Source of the DNA: Toxonevra muliebris
Lineage: Eukaryota; Arthropoda; Insecta; Diptera; Pallopteridae
DNA length: 64,000 nucleotides
Assembly: GCA_963691655.1 (NCBI GenBank)
Contig: OY829328.1
Location: 74,900,400 to 74,964,399 of the forward strand
Reading direction: 5' to 3'
Positions 45,301-56,512 of the stretch are shown in pieces; within the stretch, counting starts at the first letter, position 1; each line of letters starts with the position of its first letter. Below the pieces are notes generated by a model. That model made no database searches. It was given only the letters and a program-made list of their open reading frames with translations, and was not told where the DNA came from. The translations under genes and the position numbers were made by a program.

Positions 45301-45906
45301 AAAAAAATAAGAAAAATAAATAAATCAAATGTGTAAGTGTTGGTGAATAAATCTAAAGATGTAGTCATAAATAAACAAACTATAATGTTTTCTTTTATTT
45401 ATTTTTTTTTTTTAACTTTTATACAAACAAAACGCAAAAAAGCGATCAGAGATCATCATCAACTGCTCTTCAATAAAATAAATATGTATTAAGTGAATTT
45501 GCATTTGTGATATATGAAAACGCGTGTTGAATAAAATTTTTGTTTATGTTGCAAGCGCATAAATCTCTGTTGTGTGCAACATAAATAGATAAATAAATAA
45601 ATACGGAAATGTTGTTATGATTAGGTAATTATGTTATGATGTTGGGGCAGTAGGTAAATATTTTTTTAAATAGCACAACCCATATATAAATAAATTTACA
45701 GTGATCGCCATTTCATTTGGAACTAAAACATATTTTTCTGAAAAGTCTTTGAAACATTAATAAAACAATAATTGTAAATTAATTAAAAAAATTTGTTAAA
45801 TTTTTTTTGAATGTTTTGAACATCTTTCTAGCAATAGGTTTTTGGTTGCAGATGATTTGGCCACTACTGTAGGTGAAACAGAAAAGTATTAAAGTACCCA
45901 CATATA
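45301..45906. other. AT-rich DNA upstream of Tsp
   Basis: No gene or bounded repeat was recognised. It may include promoter sequence, but no specific site could be supported. Confidence 0.35.
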
Positions 45907-46008
45907 AGGAGTGAGATTGAAGAAATCTTAACACACGTTTTACCTAATCATTTTTTTTGGGTGTAAAATTTAAACATTTTTTTGATCTAGTTTTCTTTGG
46001 AAAATAAA

Positions 46009-46174
46009 CCAGTGTAAACCTAGCAGTCCCGAAATGGAAAATTGAAAAAATAGTGATGCCATAATTAGGTGCTGCAATTAAAAATTAGGTGCTCCTTTAG
46101 TTTCTAGCACCTAATTATGGCATCACAATTTTTTCAATTTTCCATTTCAGGACTGCTAGGTTAACACTGCTAAA
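46009..46174. repeat. Long hairpin (about 66-bp arms)
   Basis: The left arm CAGTGTAAACCTAGCAGTCC continues to AATTAGGTGCT near 46075. The right arm is its complement, from AGCACCTAATTATGG to AACACTG near 46173. About 3 mismatches are seen in 66 positions, with a roughly 33-base loop that repeats part of the arm. It may be a snap-back MITE inserted in the transposon. Confidence 0.75.
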
Positions 46175-46233
46175 AAATTTGTCAGTTGCTATTTTTAATG
46201 ACAAACATGTTGATTTATTGTGAGTTTGATCAA

Positions 46234-46960
46234 AATGACTGAAGAAAAAGAAGTACGTCTTAAAATTATTAAAAATTTTCAAAAAAATCCAAATTGGTCC
46301 TACAAAAAATTGGTACAAAGAATTGAAGGTCTGCCGTCAAACTGTTTCCAATGTTATTAAACAGTTTCAGGAGAATTTAACCATCGATAGGAAACCTGGT
46401 TCGGGAAGAAAACAAGGACCACATGATATTGGGAAAGCCAAGAAAATAGAAAGCATATTGAAAAGATCTCCAAACACATCTGGTAGAAAAGCTGCCCGGT
46501 TAGCCCAGTGCTCTGACTATTTGGTGCGAAAAGTTAAAGCCAATGCAGGTTTGAAAACATACAAAGTCCAAAAAGTTCCAGACAGGAAGGCTGCAAAAAA
46601 TTTGGACGCCAAATGTAGGGCTCGGAAATTAAAATCGAATTTCATACAAAAATATTCATGTGGTATAATGGACGACGAAACATATGTACTGACAGATTTT
46701 ACGCATTTTACGCAGCTTCCGGGTCTAAATTTTTATGTTGCTGATGCTCGAGGAAATGTCGAAGAACAATTTAGAATCCAAAAGCAGACAAAATTTGATA
46801 AAAAATTCCTGGTATGGCAAATAGCACTAAAAAGTTGTCCCAAAATATCGAAGATTTTAAAAGGTGATGGGCAAACTGTTCCAAAACAGTGTCTGAAACA
46901 ACTATCAAATCTCTAATGGAAGGCTTATCAAAAAAGGTCCACGAGTTCATAAATAGTGGT
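46234..46960 (+). pseudogene. Transposase of the 45907-47099 element, broken
   Basis: It starts MTEEKEVRLKIIKNFQKNPN, then changes frame near 46320 and continues CRQTVSNVIKQFQENLTIDR, KPGSGRKQGP and IMDDETYVLTDF, where the MDDETY block carries the first catalytic Asp. After VWQIALKSC most of the catalytic core is gone and only a short C-terminal piece remains, LMEGLSKKVHEFINS. The relative at 61250-62200 keeps the missing part. Confidence 0.75.
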
Positions 46961-47099
46961 TAGAACTATGAAAGTTATATTTTTCTGTAATTTGTAGAAT
47001 ATTATCAATTAAATAAAAAAAAAAAATCAAAACTATAAGATCAACCGTTTAAAAATTATTGAATTTTATATATGTTAAGATTTTTTCGATCTTACTCCT

Positions 47100-47690
47100 T
47101 AATATAAATTTTATTGGCTAAAGAAGTTTAGCCAAGTAGTTACATTAGTTTGTTTCTCATACATTTTTAAATTGCCTTATAGCAAAATAAGTTTACCGAA
47201 CGCTACCTTACTGAACCTAAATGGTTTAGATTGTTTTTAAAAAAATTAATTTTTTGGATTTGGATATTCGTGCGACCGAAAAAACGAAAAGTCTTTCGGT
47301 CGTTTGGATGAATCTATACATTTACCATAGTTACTTCAAAATAGTGGCATGTTCGTGATTTTGAGGTTAGACTTATGGAAATTCATGAAATCATTAATTT
47401 TAAACTCAAAAATATAATTTACAGAATTATCAATGAAAAGTAAAAACTATAAAGAGAGTTTAAAGTCCGAGAACGCATAGGCGAACTCACCGACCGAGAG
47501 GCGCACTCACTTGCCGTTTTTTATATACGAAGTTTTTTCGCTTTCAATTATTGAGAGCGAGAAACTTGATTAAAAAAATTTTTTTTCTTGACTCTGCGTC
47601 ATTGAAAACTAGTAAAAAGAAAACGAAAAACAGAAACGAAAAAAACTAATCGAGCCATTACTAAAATGAAAATATGCCACAAAAACCACA
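47100..47690. other. Upstream DNA, nothing recognised
   Basis: AT-rich sequence without a credible frame or terminal repeat. Confidence 0.4.
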
Positions 47691-47699
47691 AAATTAGAT

Positions 47700-48029
47700 A
47701 TTAAGATTTTTCTACCTTTGTTTATGTGTGTATGGTCTGAAGACATTGCCTCCAGGGGTGCCCAGGAAATTAGTTCCTGCCTTTTGAAGCACTTTAACCT
47801 TTATCTTTCAGAAGGGACGCAAGTTGTGAAGCTTTATTCTGATTGCTGTGGTGGTCAAAATAGAAACATTAAGTTGTCACTGATGTTGAAACATTTCCTT
47901 GCTTCGTGTTATAGTAATCTTTTAAAGATTGAGCACAACTTTATGCTGTGCGTCCACAGTTACAATAGTTGTGATCAAAATTTCGAGATATTGACCTGGA
48001 ATTGTTATTTCCGACGTGAAATACAATAA
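47700..48029 (+). pseudogene. Fragment resembling a widespread transposon-borne domain (DUF7869-like)
   Basis: The frame reads ASRGAQEISSCLLKHFNLYL, TQVVKLYSDCCGGQNRNIKL and SLMLKHFLASCY. The SDCCGGQNRN core with flanking hydrophobic strands resembles an RNase H-like domain common in large insect repeat-encoded proteins. The domain assignment is from memory. It stops after about 100 residues and looks truncated. Confidence 0.4.
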
Positions 48030-48186
48030 CAAAAAAAAAAAAATACGATATTCTCATGATTCTTTCTGGATCCATCGGTCCACGTTTCCGGTAATTTTTC
48101 ATAAATCTGCGAACCAACACCTCATATAAAGATTATGATTTTGCCGCCTGCGACAACATCGACGAAGAGCAATAATTTGATTCGTA

Positions 48187-48485
48187 GGAAAAAGTGGAAT
48201 AATTTTACTTAAGAGCAAAAGCGACACAAATATTGTTCAAAGCAAAAGCGGGACGAAATATGTTCAGAGCAAATGTGAAATGAAATATATTCAGAGCGGA
48301 AACGGAATAGAAAACTATGCTGTTTTTTCTCTGAACGAATTGTTATAGCATTTTTGCTCTTATTTTTAAGTCGTTTCGTTTTCACTCCAAGCTGTGTTAC
48401 TTGTGCCATTCTTGCATTGAGATACTAAATTATTTCACTTTTGCTCTTATATTAATTTTAGCCCACTTTTTCTCTCAGCGTATCA
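48187..48485. repeat. Foldback element D, copy 2 (left end lost)
   Basis: It contains AAGTGGAATAATTTTACTTA, AGAGCAAAAGCG words repeated three times on the left, and the complementary TTTTGCTCTTA words on the right, ending CTCTCAG. It is the same family as 1223-2780 and 53325-53615, but about 30 bases of the left terminus are missing. Confidence 0.65.
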
Positions 48486-48489
48486 TATA

Positions 48490-48800
48490 ATCCTCAGAGA
48501 ACATTTTTGTAAAATAAGAGTTGAGGAAAGCTCAATATGTAGGTTTTGTAATGAGAAAGGTGAATAACCACCAGAGCATATTTTAGCTTAGTGAGGAGCA
48601 CTGTTCTACAAAAGAATGAAATGTTTGGGTATGTACCAAGTGCCCAGCAGAGAACTAGTATCCATAGATCCGAGTGCAATACTCAAATTCTTGAGGGAGA
48701 TTGGACTGTGTGAGGTACTCAAGGCAAAGTAGACTAAGTAGATAGAGAAGAGGGACGTACAATAGATCTTGCAGGTCGCGTTACAACAACAACTTCTCTA
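48490..48800 (+). mobile_element. I-like LINE, 3' end fragment
   Basis: It contains the Cys-His knuckle region (ICRFCNEKGE-type reading near 48525-48570) and the 3' noncoding end GACGTACAATAGATCTTGCA followed by GGTCGCGTTACAACAACAA. In complement it matches 50935-51200. A short AATAC repeat follows. Confidence 0.65.
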
Positions 48801-49820
48801 ACAATACAATACAATACAATACAATGAAATCCAAAAAGGGTTTCAACAGTGATTTATGTCTCGGCTGATGATTGAAATTTTGAGGCCGCCAACTAAACAG
48901 TATTTAGGTAACCACAAAGAGAGATCTTTAGATCAAAACTTATTTGAGATATAGCTGAAATGTCACGGCGAAAGCTTCGGGTCTCATAAATTCAAACAAA
49001 ATATATATTCAACTAAAGCTTCTAAGTCTGAAATCATTAGCAGATGTAGAACTTCTGGAGGGATGAGAAGTTTCGATTCTTCAAAAAATCGTTTAAGCCC
49101 TTCACATGTAACTCCTTTTTCATTAAAAAAAAATATATTTTACCAAAAAGGATTTAGATTTTCAGTAGAGTCTTTAGGTTTTTAGAATTGCAGAATCTGA
49201 ATTTAATACTAGATTCAAAATTCCACCATCAAAATTTCGTATCGCATAGAATTCTATAGAATTTGTAGCATGTTTCAGGTTTCCGATCCCGCATTTTACA
49301 TTTTTAAAATGTGATGTCTAATTTTAAAATTCCATCCCAAAAAAAAAAATCAAATTGGCATTTTTAGCGCACTTAGAGGTTCTGGAACTTATTAAACAAT
49401 AAGCAATAAAGCTGATAAGATACAGTAGGACCTTTGGCTCAATTTACTTCTTGAAGCATCACCGAAACATGAACTTTATTCTCCAGTAATTTGCATGGTA
49501 GATCTCCTGCGGAGATGAGTGATTAGATGATATCAGTTTTGGTGTTCCCCTGAACTACGCGAACCTAAAGCGCAAATTGGGAACTAACGCATTCGACGAA
49601 GACACTATATTGCAGCCAAAGCTATAGCACCCTGAGACGCGAGATCTCTCTCCCCCATCTCCTTCCCCCCTAAAGCAACCACTGAATCGGTCAGTTATAT
49701 ATACATATATAAATTATACAAGGACTCAAAAGTAATAAGTAATATAATTTATGCAAATGTTGATTTTCTTAAATTAAATGCACTCTAATATTTGACAGAA
49801 ATTAAAACTAATAAAATTAA
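48801..49820. other. Noncoding region, nothing recognised
   Basis: An AATACAATACAATACAAT pentamer run lies at 48800-48822. The rest has no credible coding region. Confidence 0.4.
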
Positions 49821-50404
49821 ATAAAATTTATGTAAAAATAAAGTGTTTACACTGTTTTTTTTTTATTATTATTATTTTTTCTGTATCATTTTCTATGCCA
49901 GTTGCCATGAGACCAACCAAATAGCCAATGAAATCATAAAATAAATGAAATGTGACAACGCGCCAAAAGTAGCAGACCAATGTCGTCATTACCATATTTT
50001 GAATAAAACTAGATATGCAACACAACAACAACAGCAACAAGAACTCATGCCACATTCAATAAGCCACACACATACACAGATACATGCATAAATAGTCCAA
50101 GTTCCCAGTTGAACTTAGGATGATCGTAAGAGTAATCATTGAGCGCTCCAAAGCGAGCAACCCAGTTGAACTTTGGATAATAGTAGGAGTAATCATTGAG
50201 CGCTCCAAAGCGAGCAATCGATTACTCCCTATTGCTCCAGAGCTCTTGCATTTTGTACTCCTTTTTAGCATTGCATGTCCTAGGGTATGGAGTACTTGTT
50301 TTAGCCTTCAAAAGGAGTAATAAGGGAGGACACGATTACGAGCATGAGCTCACTTGCATCTCATAGAAAAACAAAACTCCGAAATAGTTTCTCACAAAAT
50401 TCAT

Positions 50405-50670
50405 GACGGCATAGACTAGTAGTCTAAAACGCCAGTAAGCACGCAAGCACTCGTGTGTGCCAAGGTTCAAATCCCACAATATTTTTTTTTTAATTATAAT
50501 ATTATATTAATTTTTGCTCAATATTTTTTATTTTTTTTTATTATTTATTATTATCGTTTTATTATTTTCTTGAGTTGCCTTTTTCCAGGCTCGAACCTGT
50601 GCTCGAAAACTTCACATTGCGATTATTAAACGACGCGCTTACTGACTGGGCTACACAAGCAAATTTATTG
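50405..50670. repeat. Two converging tRNA-like sequences
   Basis: On the plus strand, 50405-50478 ends in GGTTCAAATCCCAC, a B-box-like motif. On the minus strand, 50588-50664 reads TAGCCCAGTCAGTAAGCGC and later AGGTTCGAGCCTGG. An AT-rich spacer lies between. Neither folds convincingly into a complete tRNA, so they may be SINE heads or decayed tRNA genes. Confidence 0.35.
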
Positions 50671-50934
50671 TCGTTGAATTTGGTTTCTTTTACTCTTGCA
50701 ATGATTCTAGTACTAGTTACTGATTTTTAACTCTTTGATGGACATGATTTTAAAGAAAATAAAAACACCAGTTGCACAGAAATTTTTTTGGTTTATATCA
50801 TTACCAGCAGAATGAGAAACTGTAAATAAAATATTAAACTGTGTGACTATAAGTAATTTCAACTTTTCGAGGTGAATTATTGTATTATATTGTATTAATG
50901 AGATTTATATATATTTGTACCGCGACCTATAAGA

Positions 50935-51960
50935 TCTATTGTACGTCCTTCTTCTCTATCTAGTCTGATTTGCCTAGAGTGCTTCATCCTGTCCAGTGTC
51001 CTTCAAGAATTTGAGTATTGCGCCCGGATCTATGGATGCTAGTTCTGTACTGGGCACTTCGTATATACCCAGATATTTCCTTCTTTTGTGGATCAGTGCT
51101 CCACATTGAGCTAAAATATGTTCTGATGATTCGTCTTCCTCATTACAAAACCTACATATTGAGCTTTCCTCAACTCCTATTTTGCAAAGGTGTTCTCTGA
51201 GCCTGCAGTGCTCAGTCAGAACACCAGCTAATATAAGCAGCCTGCTTTTGTTGAGACCAATGCAGAATGCGTATCTATTCTTGTTTTAGTTACCTAGAAG
51301 CGTTTTGGATTGCCTCAGTCCCGGAAGATTATTGAAGAGTTCTTGCCCCTTGTTCTTCTCTTCCTGCCTGAGTACTTCCCTGATTACGCTATCTCCTATT
51401 CAGGTCCCACGAAAGTGGTCGCTGCTCCATTTCTAGCAAGCTCATCTGCCTGCTCATTGCCCTCTATTCCTAAGTGTCCAGGAACCCAATATAGGGCGAC
51501 TATATTGTCCTTGCCCAGCTGATTGAGCTTGCTCAAACAGTCCCACACCAGTTTAGAGGTGATCTCAGACATGATAGCGATATCTTGCCGTTTGTACTTC
51601 CTATTCAGGTTGAATTGCGCACATATATCGATTGCATGAATTTCAGCTTGAAAGATGCTAGGATACTTCCCCATCGGCTCAGAGTGTTTGATTCTTGGCC
51701 CAAATACTCCTGCCCCAGTTCAATGCTCGGTTCGTGACCCATCTGTATACCACTTAATCGTGTGCTCTTTGAGTGTGTAGTTATGTTCTACACTCTCCCA
51801 TTCCTTATTACTACTAAGTTTTGCTACGAAGTGTTTCTCAAAACTAAACTGTTTGTCCATTCTGTCCTGGGGACAGTCCAAGAGATAGTTGTCTTTCGCC
51901 GTTCGAGGTGGGTTAAAATATATCACACTATGCATAAAAAAATATGCGGGGCAGTTTTTA
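50935..51960 (-). pseudogene. I-like LINE with RNase H domain, 5'-truncated
   Basis: The minus strand carries a broken RNase H: TIKWYTDGSRTEH then a stop (first Asp), SIFQAEIHAIDICAQ (Glu), and ALYWVPGHLGIEGNEQADEL (last Asp). The middle Asp block is damaged (AIMSEITSKLVWD). It continues to a Cys-knuckle region near 51150 and ends with the same 3' sequence as 48490-48800. It is inactive. Confidence 0.8.
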
Positions 51961-53324
51961 CTCTACCTACTGTAAAGGGTTAACTGGACAAGAGAGAGTA
52001 AGATATACAAATTTGAACGACTCAATCAGGCTGTCTTTGTTTATCATTATTTCTAAAAATAGACCATATAAAATTATGAAATTGTATTAGTGAAATTCAA
52101 AAATTTTATTACTGTATTGGAGTTGCTCGTTTATCCCTCCTTTTGGAGTAATGAAATCATTAATCATTTGAGGAGTACTCACTGTTTGCGCAACTGGGTT
52201 GCTACATTCACGCACGCTAGTATAAAATGAATGTGGTTGAAATTCTTGTGCTATAGTGAGTACAAAAACAAACGTCAGCATCGTTATCCCAGTTTGATAC
52301 CAAGAACAAATATCTTAGCTATGATTGAATTGTAACTATGTATGTACTTATGTACATATATATATATGTATATACATAAATCTTTAAGCTTTAAGTAAAA
52401 TGCATTTATATCAAAATATTCGTGTGACAAATTTTTGTTTTAAAGAAAAAGATTTAATACTTTAAGCTGACATTGATATTTAATGGATTAAATGCTTTTT
52501 TTTCTTTTTTTTTTCTATTAATTTATTTACTTGGCTGGAAAATGTTAGCCATTTACTTCAATGAATGGTAGTCAAAAATGAGATTATGTATTTAAACGAA
52601 AAATTTTTAAAAGAAAGAAACCCAAACTACTCAAGAGTTGAGAATTTTAAAGAGATTTTTTAAATAGAATATTATAATTTTTTAAACTTTTGATAAGTTA
52701 CTTATGATTTATGTATTTAAGGCAGGTAGTAATCATTGTTGCATGAAACCAGAAAAATGAGATTGATATAATTGTTTTTGTTATTGGAATGCTATAAATC
52801 TCTATTTCTGGTTATGTATGCAGTAGAGTAGTAATTCCTTATGAAATATTCTTGTTTATTTCAACTTTTACAAATATATTCTGCATAGATATTCAATGAT
52901 TGAATAGAAAATAATTTCATCTTAAACTAAATCTATGTGAATTTAGTAACATAATTTGATTAAAAGGTAACAAATATTACGGCAGAGTTTGTGCAATATA
53001 AATTCAAAGATTTATGAAGGAGTAGGCCAACCCACGACCGGAAATAATCGTAGTACTAAAGCGAGATGAAAAAAGTCATATAGTCCGGCTGATCGCGAGA
53101 TCAGATCTGACTCGAGAAGCTGAAGCAAGTGCAAAAACGGACAGATGAACCTAAAAAAATTATTAATCCATTATAAGAGCTCATCGTTGATGATGTTAAA
53201 AATAAAAAAAATAAAAACGTAATTAGACGCAATGGTCAGTATCGCACTAGAATGTCCAAGCATAAATCACAAATTTATGACTAATTTAAAAAAATAATAA
53301 TAACTCATAATTTGTAATTATAGT
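51961..53324. other. AT-rich intergenic DNA, nothing recognised
   Basis: TATATATGTATATAC runs lie near 52355-52375. No gene or bounded repeat was found. Confidence 0.4.
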
Positions 53325-53615
53325 AATTGAGAGTCTGAGAGGAAAAGTGGTATAACTTCTACGTTCAGAAAAAAGTGGAACAATTTTACTTAAGAGCAAA
53401 AGTGAAACGAAATATGTTCAGAGCGAAAACGAAATAAAAAACTATGCTGTTCTTGCCCTGAAAGAATTGTTATACCATTTTTGCTCTTACTTTTAAGGCG
53501 TTTCATTTTTACTCTAAACCATATTACTTATGCCATTCTTGCACTGACACTCTAAATTATTTCACTTTTGCTCTTATATAAATTTTAGCTCGCTTTTCCT
53601 CTCAGCCTGTCAATT
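53325..53615. repeat. Foldback element D, copy 3 (most complete)
   Basis: The ends are inverted: AATTGAGAGTCTGAGAGG and the complement of CCTCTCAGCCTGTCAATT. The left half has AAAGTGGAACAATTTTACTT and GAGCAAAAGTGAAACG; the right half has the complementary GCTCTTACTTTTAAGGCG and TTATTTCACTTTTGCTC. It is 291 bp with no coding capacity. Confidence 0.75.
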
Positions 53616-53699
53616 GTGACTAAAATAATGATTTCAATTTGATTTTTTCCACATACGAAGTACCAGGAATAAGGTTGGTCGGTTTTGACACCTCGGGGT

Positions 53700-54800
53700 T
53701 GAATCAGTAGTGGGAAGTCAATGAGTTAATGAAATTATGTCCCTCACAATAAAAAAATGCATTAGAATGCACATTGATTCAGCGATTTTAACTGACAGCC
53801 AAGCGGCTATCAAAGCACTCGAATCCTACCAGGTAAAGTCTAGACTGGTTAGGGACTGACTTGAGAAACTAAATACGCTTAGCTTGCAGAACAAAGTCTG
53901 GATACTTTGGGTTCCAGGCCATGTAGGAATAGAAGGAAATGAGAAGGCAGACGAACTTGCCAAAAAGGGGGCAGAAACACTTTTGTGGAATGGGAAAAAG
54001 GTCTCTAACTATACTGTTAGAGAAAGAAGAGAACTAATTACGAGCGTCATACTGGGATAATCTACCAGGGATGGAGCAAATCAAAAACTCTTCTAAGAAC
54101 GCATAAACTAAAAAGATTTGATGATTGTATGAACTTAACAAAAAAGAATCTGAAAACTATAACAGGTATTCTGACAGGGCATTGCAGGCTGAATTATCAC
54201 CTGACAAAACTGAGAATATGCAACAATGAGTCGTGTAGATTTTGTGGGGAGGAAACCGAAACTTCAATACACATTTTAGGACAGTGTCCAGCGCTCATGC
54301 AAAGCCGGAAAAAGTACTTGGGAGACTACCAAATACCAGACGGCATGCTGAAACAACTGGTAATAGGCCTTATACTAAAATTTATTGCAGTAAAAGGACT
54401 TACAGGAATACTATAATTCCTTAAGAATTATAGGGACTGTAAGAATACTATAATCTTTGAAGGGGGCACAATAGTTCTCTAGGACGCAGTGCACGTCCCC
54501 AAACATAATAATAATAATAATGCACATTGATTAATATTTAATTGAAAAAATTGCATTTGATTATTCTGTGAATTTCTTGTCACTTTTGGCCATTTTCTTG
54601 AGGTTAAGATTAAAAAAAATCGGAAAATTGTTCCTAAAGTTTTAAGACATTTATCTACTTTTGTCCTTAGTCTGATAGGGTCCATCAAATGTATCACCGA
54701 TTTAATTTATTGTATTTAAAAATCAGTTTGATAAAAATTATTTATGAGTATTTTCTTCGATTGAAAACCCCCCCGAAAAAAATGTCTGGCTACGGCCCTG
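53700..54800 (+). mobile_element. hAT-type element A, copy 4, truncated and carrying a LINE
   Basis: It joins the family consensus at about CAGTAGTGGGAAGTCAATGA and ends at GGCTACGGCCCTG (54800). The left third is absent. A LINE (53780-54518) with a 14-bp target duplication is inserted in it. Confidence 0.75.
53780..54518 (+). mobile_element. I-like LINE, 5'-truncated, inserted in element A
   Basis: It is flanked by the 14-bp repeat AATGCACATTGATT (53766-53779 and 54519-54532). It encodes the last part of RNase H (AILTDSQAAIKALESYQVKS; WVPGHVGIEGNEKADELAKK) and the knuckle CRFCGEETETSIHILGQCPA, with stops and frame changes in between. It ends in an ATA repeat, typical of I-type tails. Confidence 0.85.
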
Positions 54801-56297
54801 GTCAGAAATATTTCATCGCTAAATATTTCGTTTATTATTTTGATTCTCTTCGTATTCAAATGATTGAGACCGAAATATCTAGTAATAATTATATTAGACG
54901 CTAATTTTTTACAACAAGAGAACAGTCAATCGAAAACATAATCGATCGATAATCCACAAAGTGCAATCGCATTTGCTGAAACTACGCAGTTTCGACTCAG
55001 TGGGAACATAGTATTATATATATATTTTTTTACTATTTTCATGACGTAGTAGTCGTCTACACAAATGTTTGTTTTATGCAATTTGGACTTTGAATTATGG
55101 AATTATATTTCATAACATGCGTATTAACTTAGGAACCAATTACCTAAGATAATTATAGTCCTTATCTATACAAATATATATATAAATTATGTCCATGTAC
55201 TACTTCTGTTCATTTTTAGTGTTTCTTTAATAACTTTCAACTCACTGTGCCAGGTGTAAAATAAATTACATATACCGACCGTTATTGTTTTCAGATTTTT
55301 GCTAGATTTAAAATAGTCATAACGACATACCAAAAACTGCAACTTGCGATGTTGTATTAGGTAAGATAGAGATAAATACGCGCATTCAGCAAGTTGCAAC
55401 AAACAGTTTAGAAAAACTAAAGATTGAAATTCAAAATATTTTGACTGATGGCACACGATCAGCTTGACAAGAGCAATGTGCTAAGAAGAGGTTAAAATAA
55501 AATGTTTGTATATATATTGCATAGCTTTAGGAAATGTGTGAGCGTTTGTATTAATGCAAACACGCTGTCAACGTCACAAGTGAACAATAACACTGAAGAT
55601 GGTTAAGAAAATGCAACAAGAAAAATCTATTGCTATATATAACTGATGAGAATGATGCTCTTGTAAACAAATCGTCGCCTGAGAATTAATTTGGCGTATA
55701 GGTATATGAATTTGTACACACATACGCCAAATCAATTCTCAGGCGACGAAGTGTTAGATCAAAATAAGCTAGAGCATGTAAGTAAGAAAGAAGAAGAAGA
55801 AGAGTGTGAGAGTGTAGCAGAAATCAAGTTTCTCTCTGATACATTTGAGAGGAGAGCAATTAGTTAGTTGCATTCGATTGTAAACACTCGTTGATACAGT
55901 TGAAGGTTTTTTAATTCAATGAGAGGAGAATGCAATTTAAAGAGATTAACGAAGAGAGAGAGAAAGAGAGTGAGAGTGTCTATTGCATATAAAACTGCAG
56001 TCAGTTTGAAACCAGTCTACTCACACACACACACACACACACACGCCAATACAATCAACATTGTTTTTCTGGTTGGTGTTATTGTTGTGAGGTGATTGTT
56101 GTTGTGATGTTGAAAACAAACACATTTTTTGGCGCCTACGCAAAATTTTTGAAATTGAAAAATTGTCATCGATGAAAAAAAAAAATAAATAGAAGAAAAA
56201 TCTTTACCTGTGGAGCTTAAAAAATAAATTCGTTAACGGATTTATTTATTTTTTTTTGGATTTTTATATTTGAAAAAAAAATTGCTTTAAATGAAAT
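54801..56297. other. Intergenic DNA with microsatellites
   Basis: It includes the palindrome at 55673-55748, a GAA run near 55789-55802, a GAGA-rich stretch near 55950-55975 and a (CA)n run at 56022-56045. No gene was recognised. Confidence 0.45.
55673..55748. repeat. 76-bp near-perfect palindrome, copy 2
   Basis: The outer arms CGTCGCCTGAGAATT and AATTCTCAGGCGACG are exact inverses. The loop contains GGTATATGAATTTGTACAC. It is the same length as copy 1 at 1810-1885. Confidence 0.75.
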
Positions 56298-56512
56298 CTA
56301 GGGCGGATACAAGGGGGGGGGGGGGGGGGGGGGAACTGCGGGAAATTTCCTCCCCCAAAAGTTTTTCAAACACTTAAAAATTTAATAACTTAAACAGGCA
56401 AAAAAGTGAACATAATTAGTTATTGTTGTTTTTAGTTATTACGATTTACTTTCAATTCTAAGAATAATGAATAATCTTGCTCATTAAACCACTTTCCTTC
56501 TCTATGGAAATA

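Larger units (their letters stand above)
45907..47099 (+). mobile_element. Tc1/mariner-superfamily element with a decayed transposase
   Basis: The inverted ends AGGAGTGAGATTGAAGAAAT and, in complement, AGGAGTAAGATCGAAAAAAT continue into CTTAACA on both sides. TA lies at 45905-45906 and 47100-47101. The element is 1193 bp. A long hairpin (46009-46174) sits between its left end and the transposase start. Confidence 0.75.
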
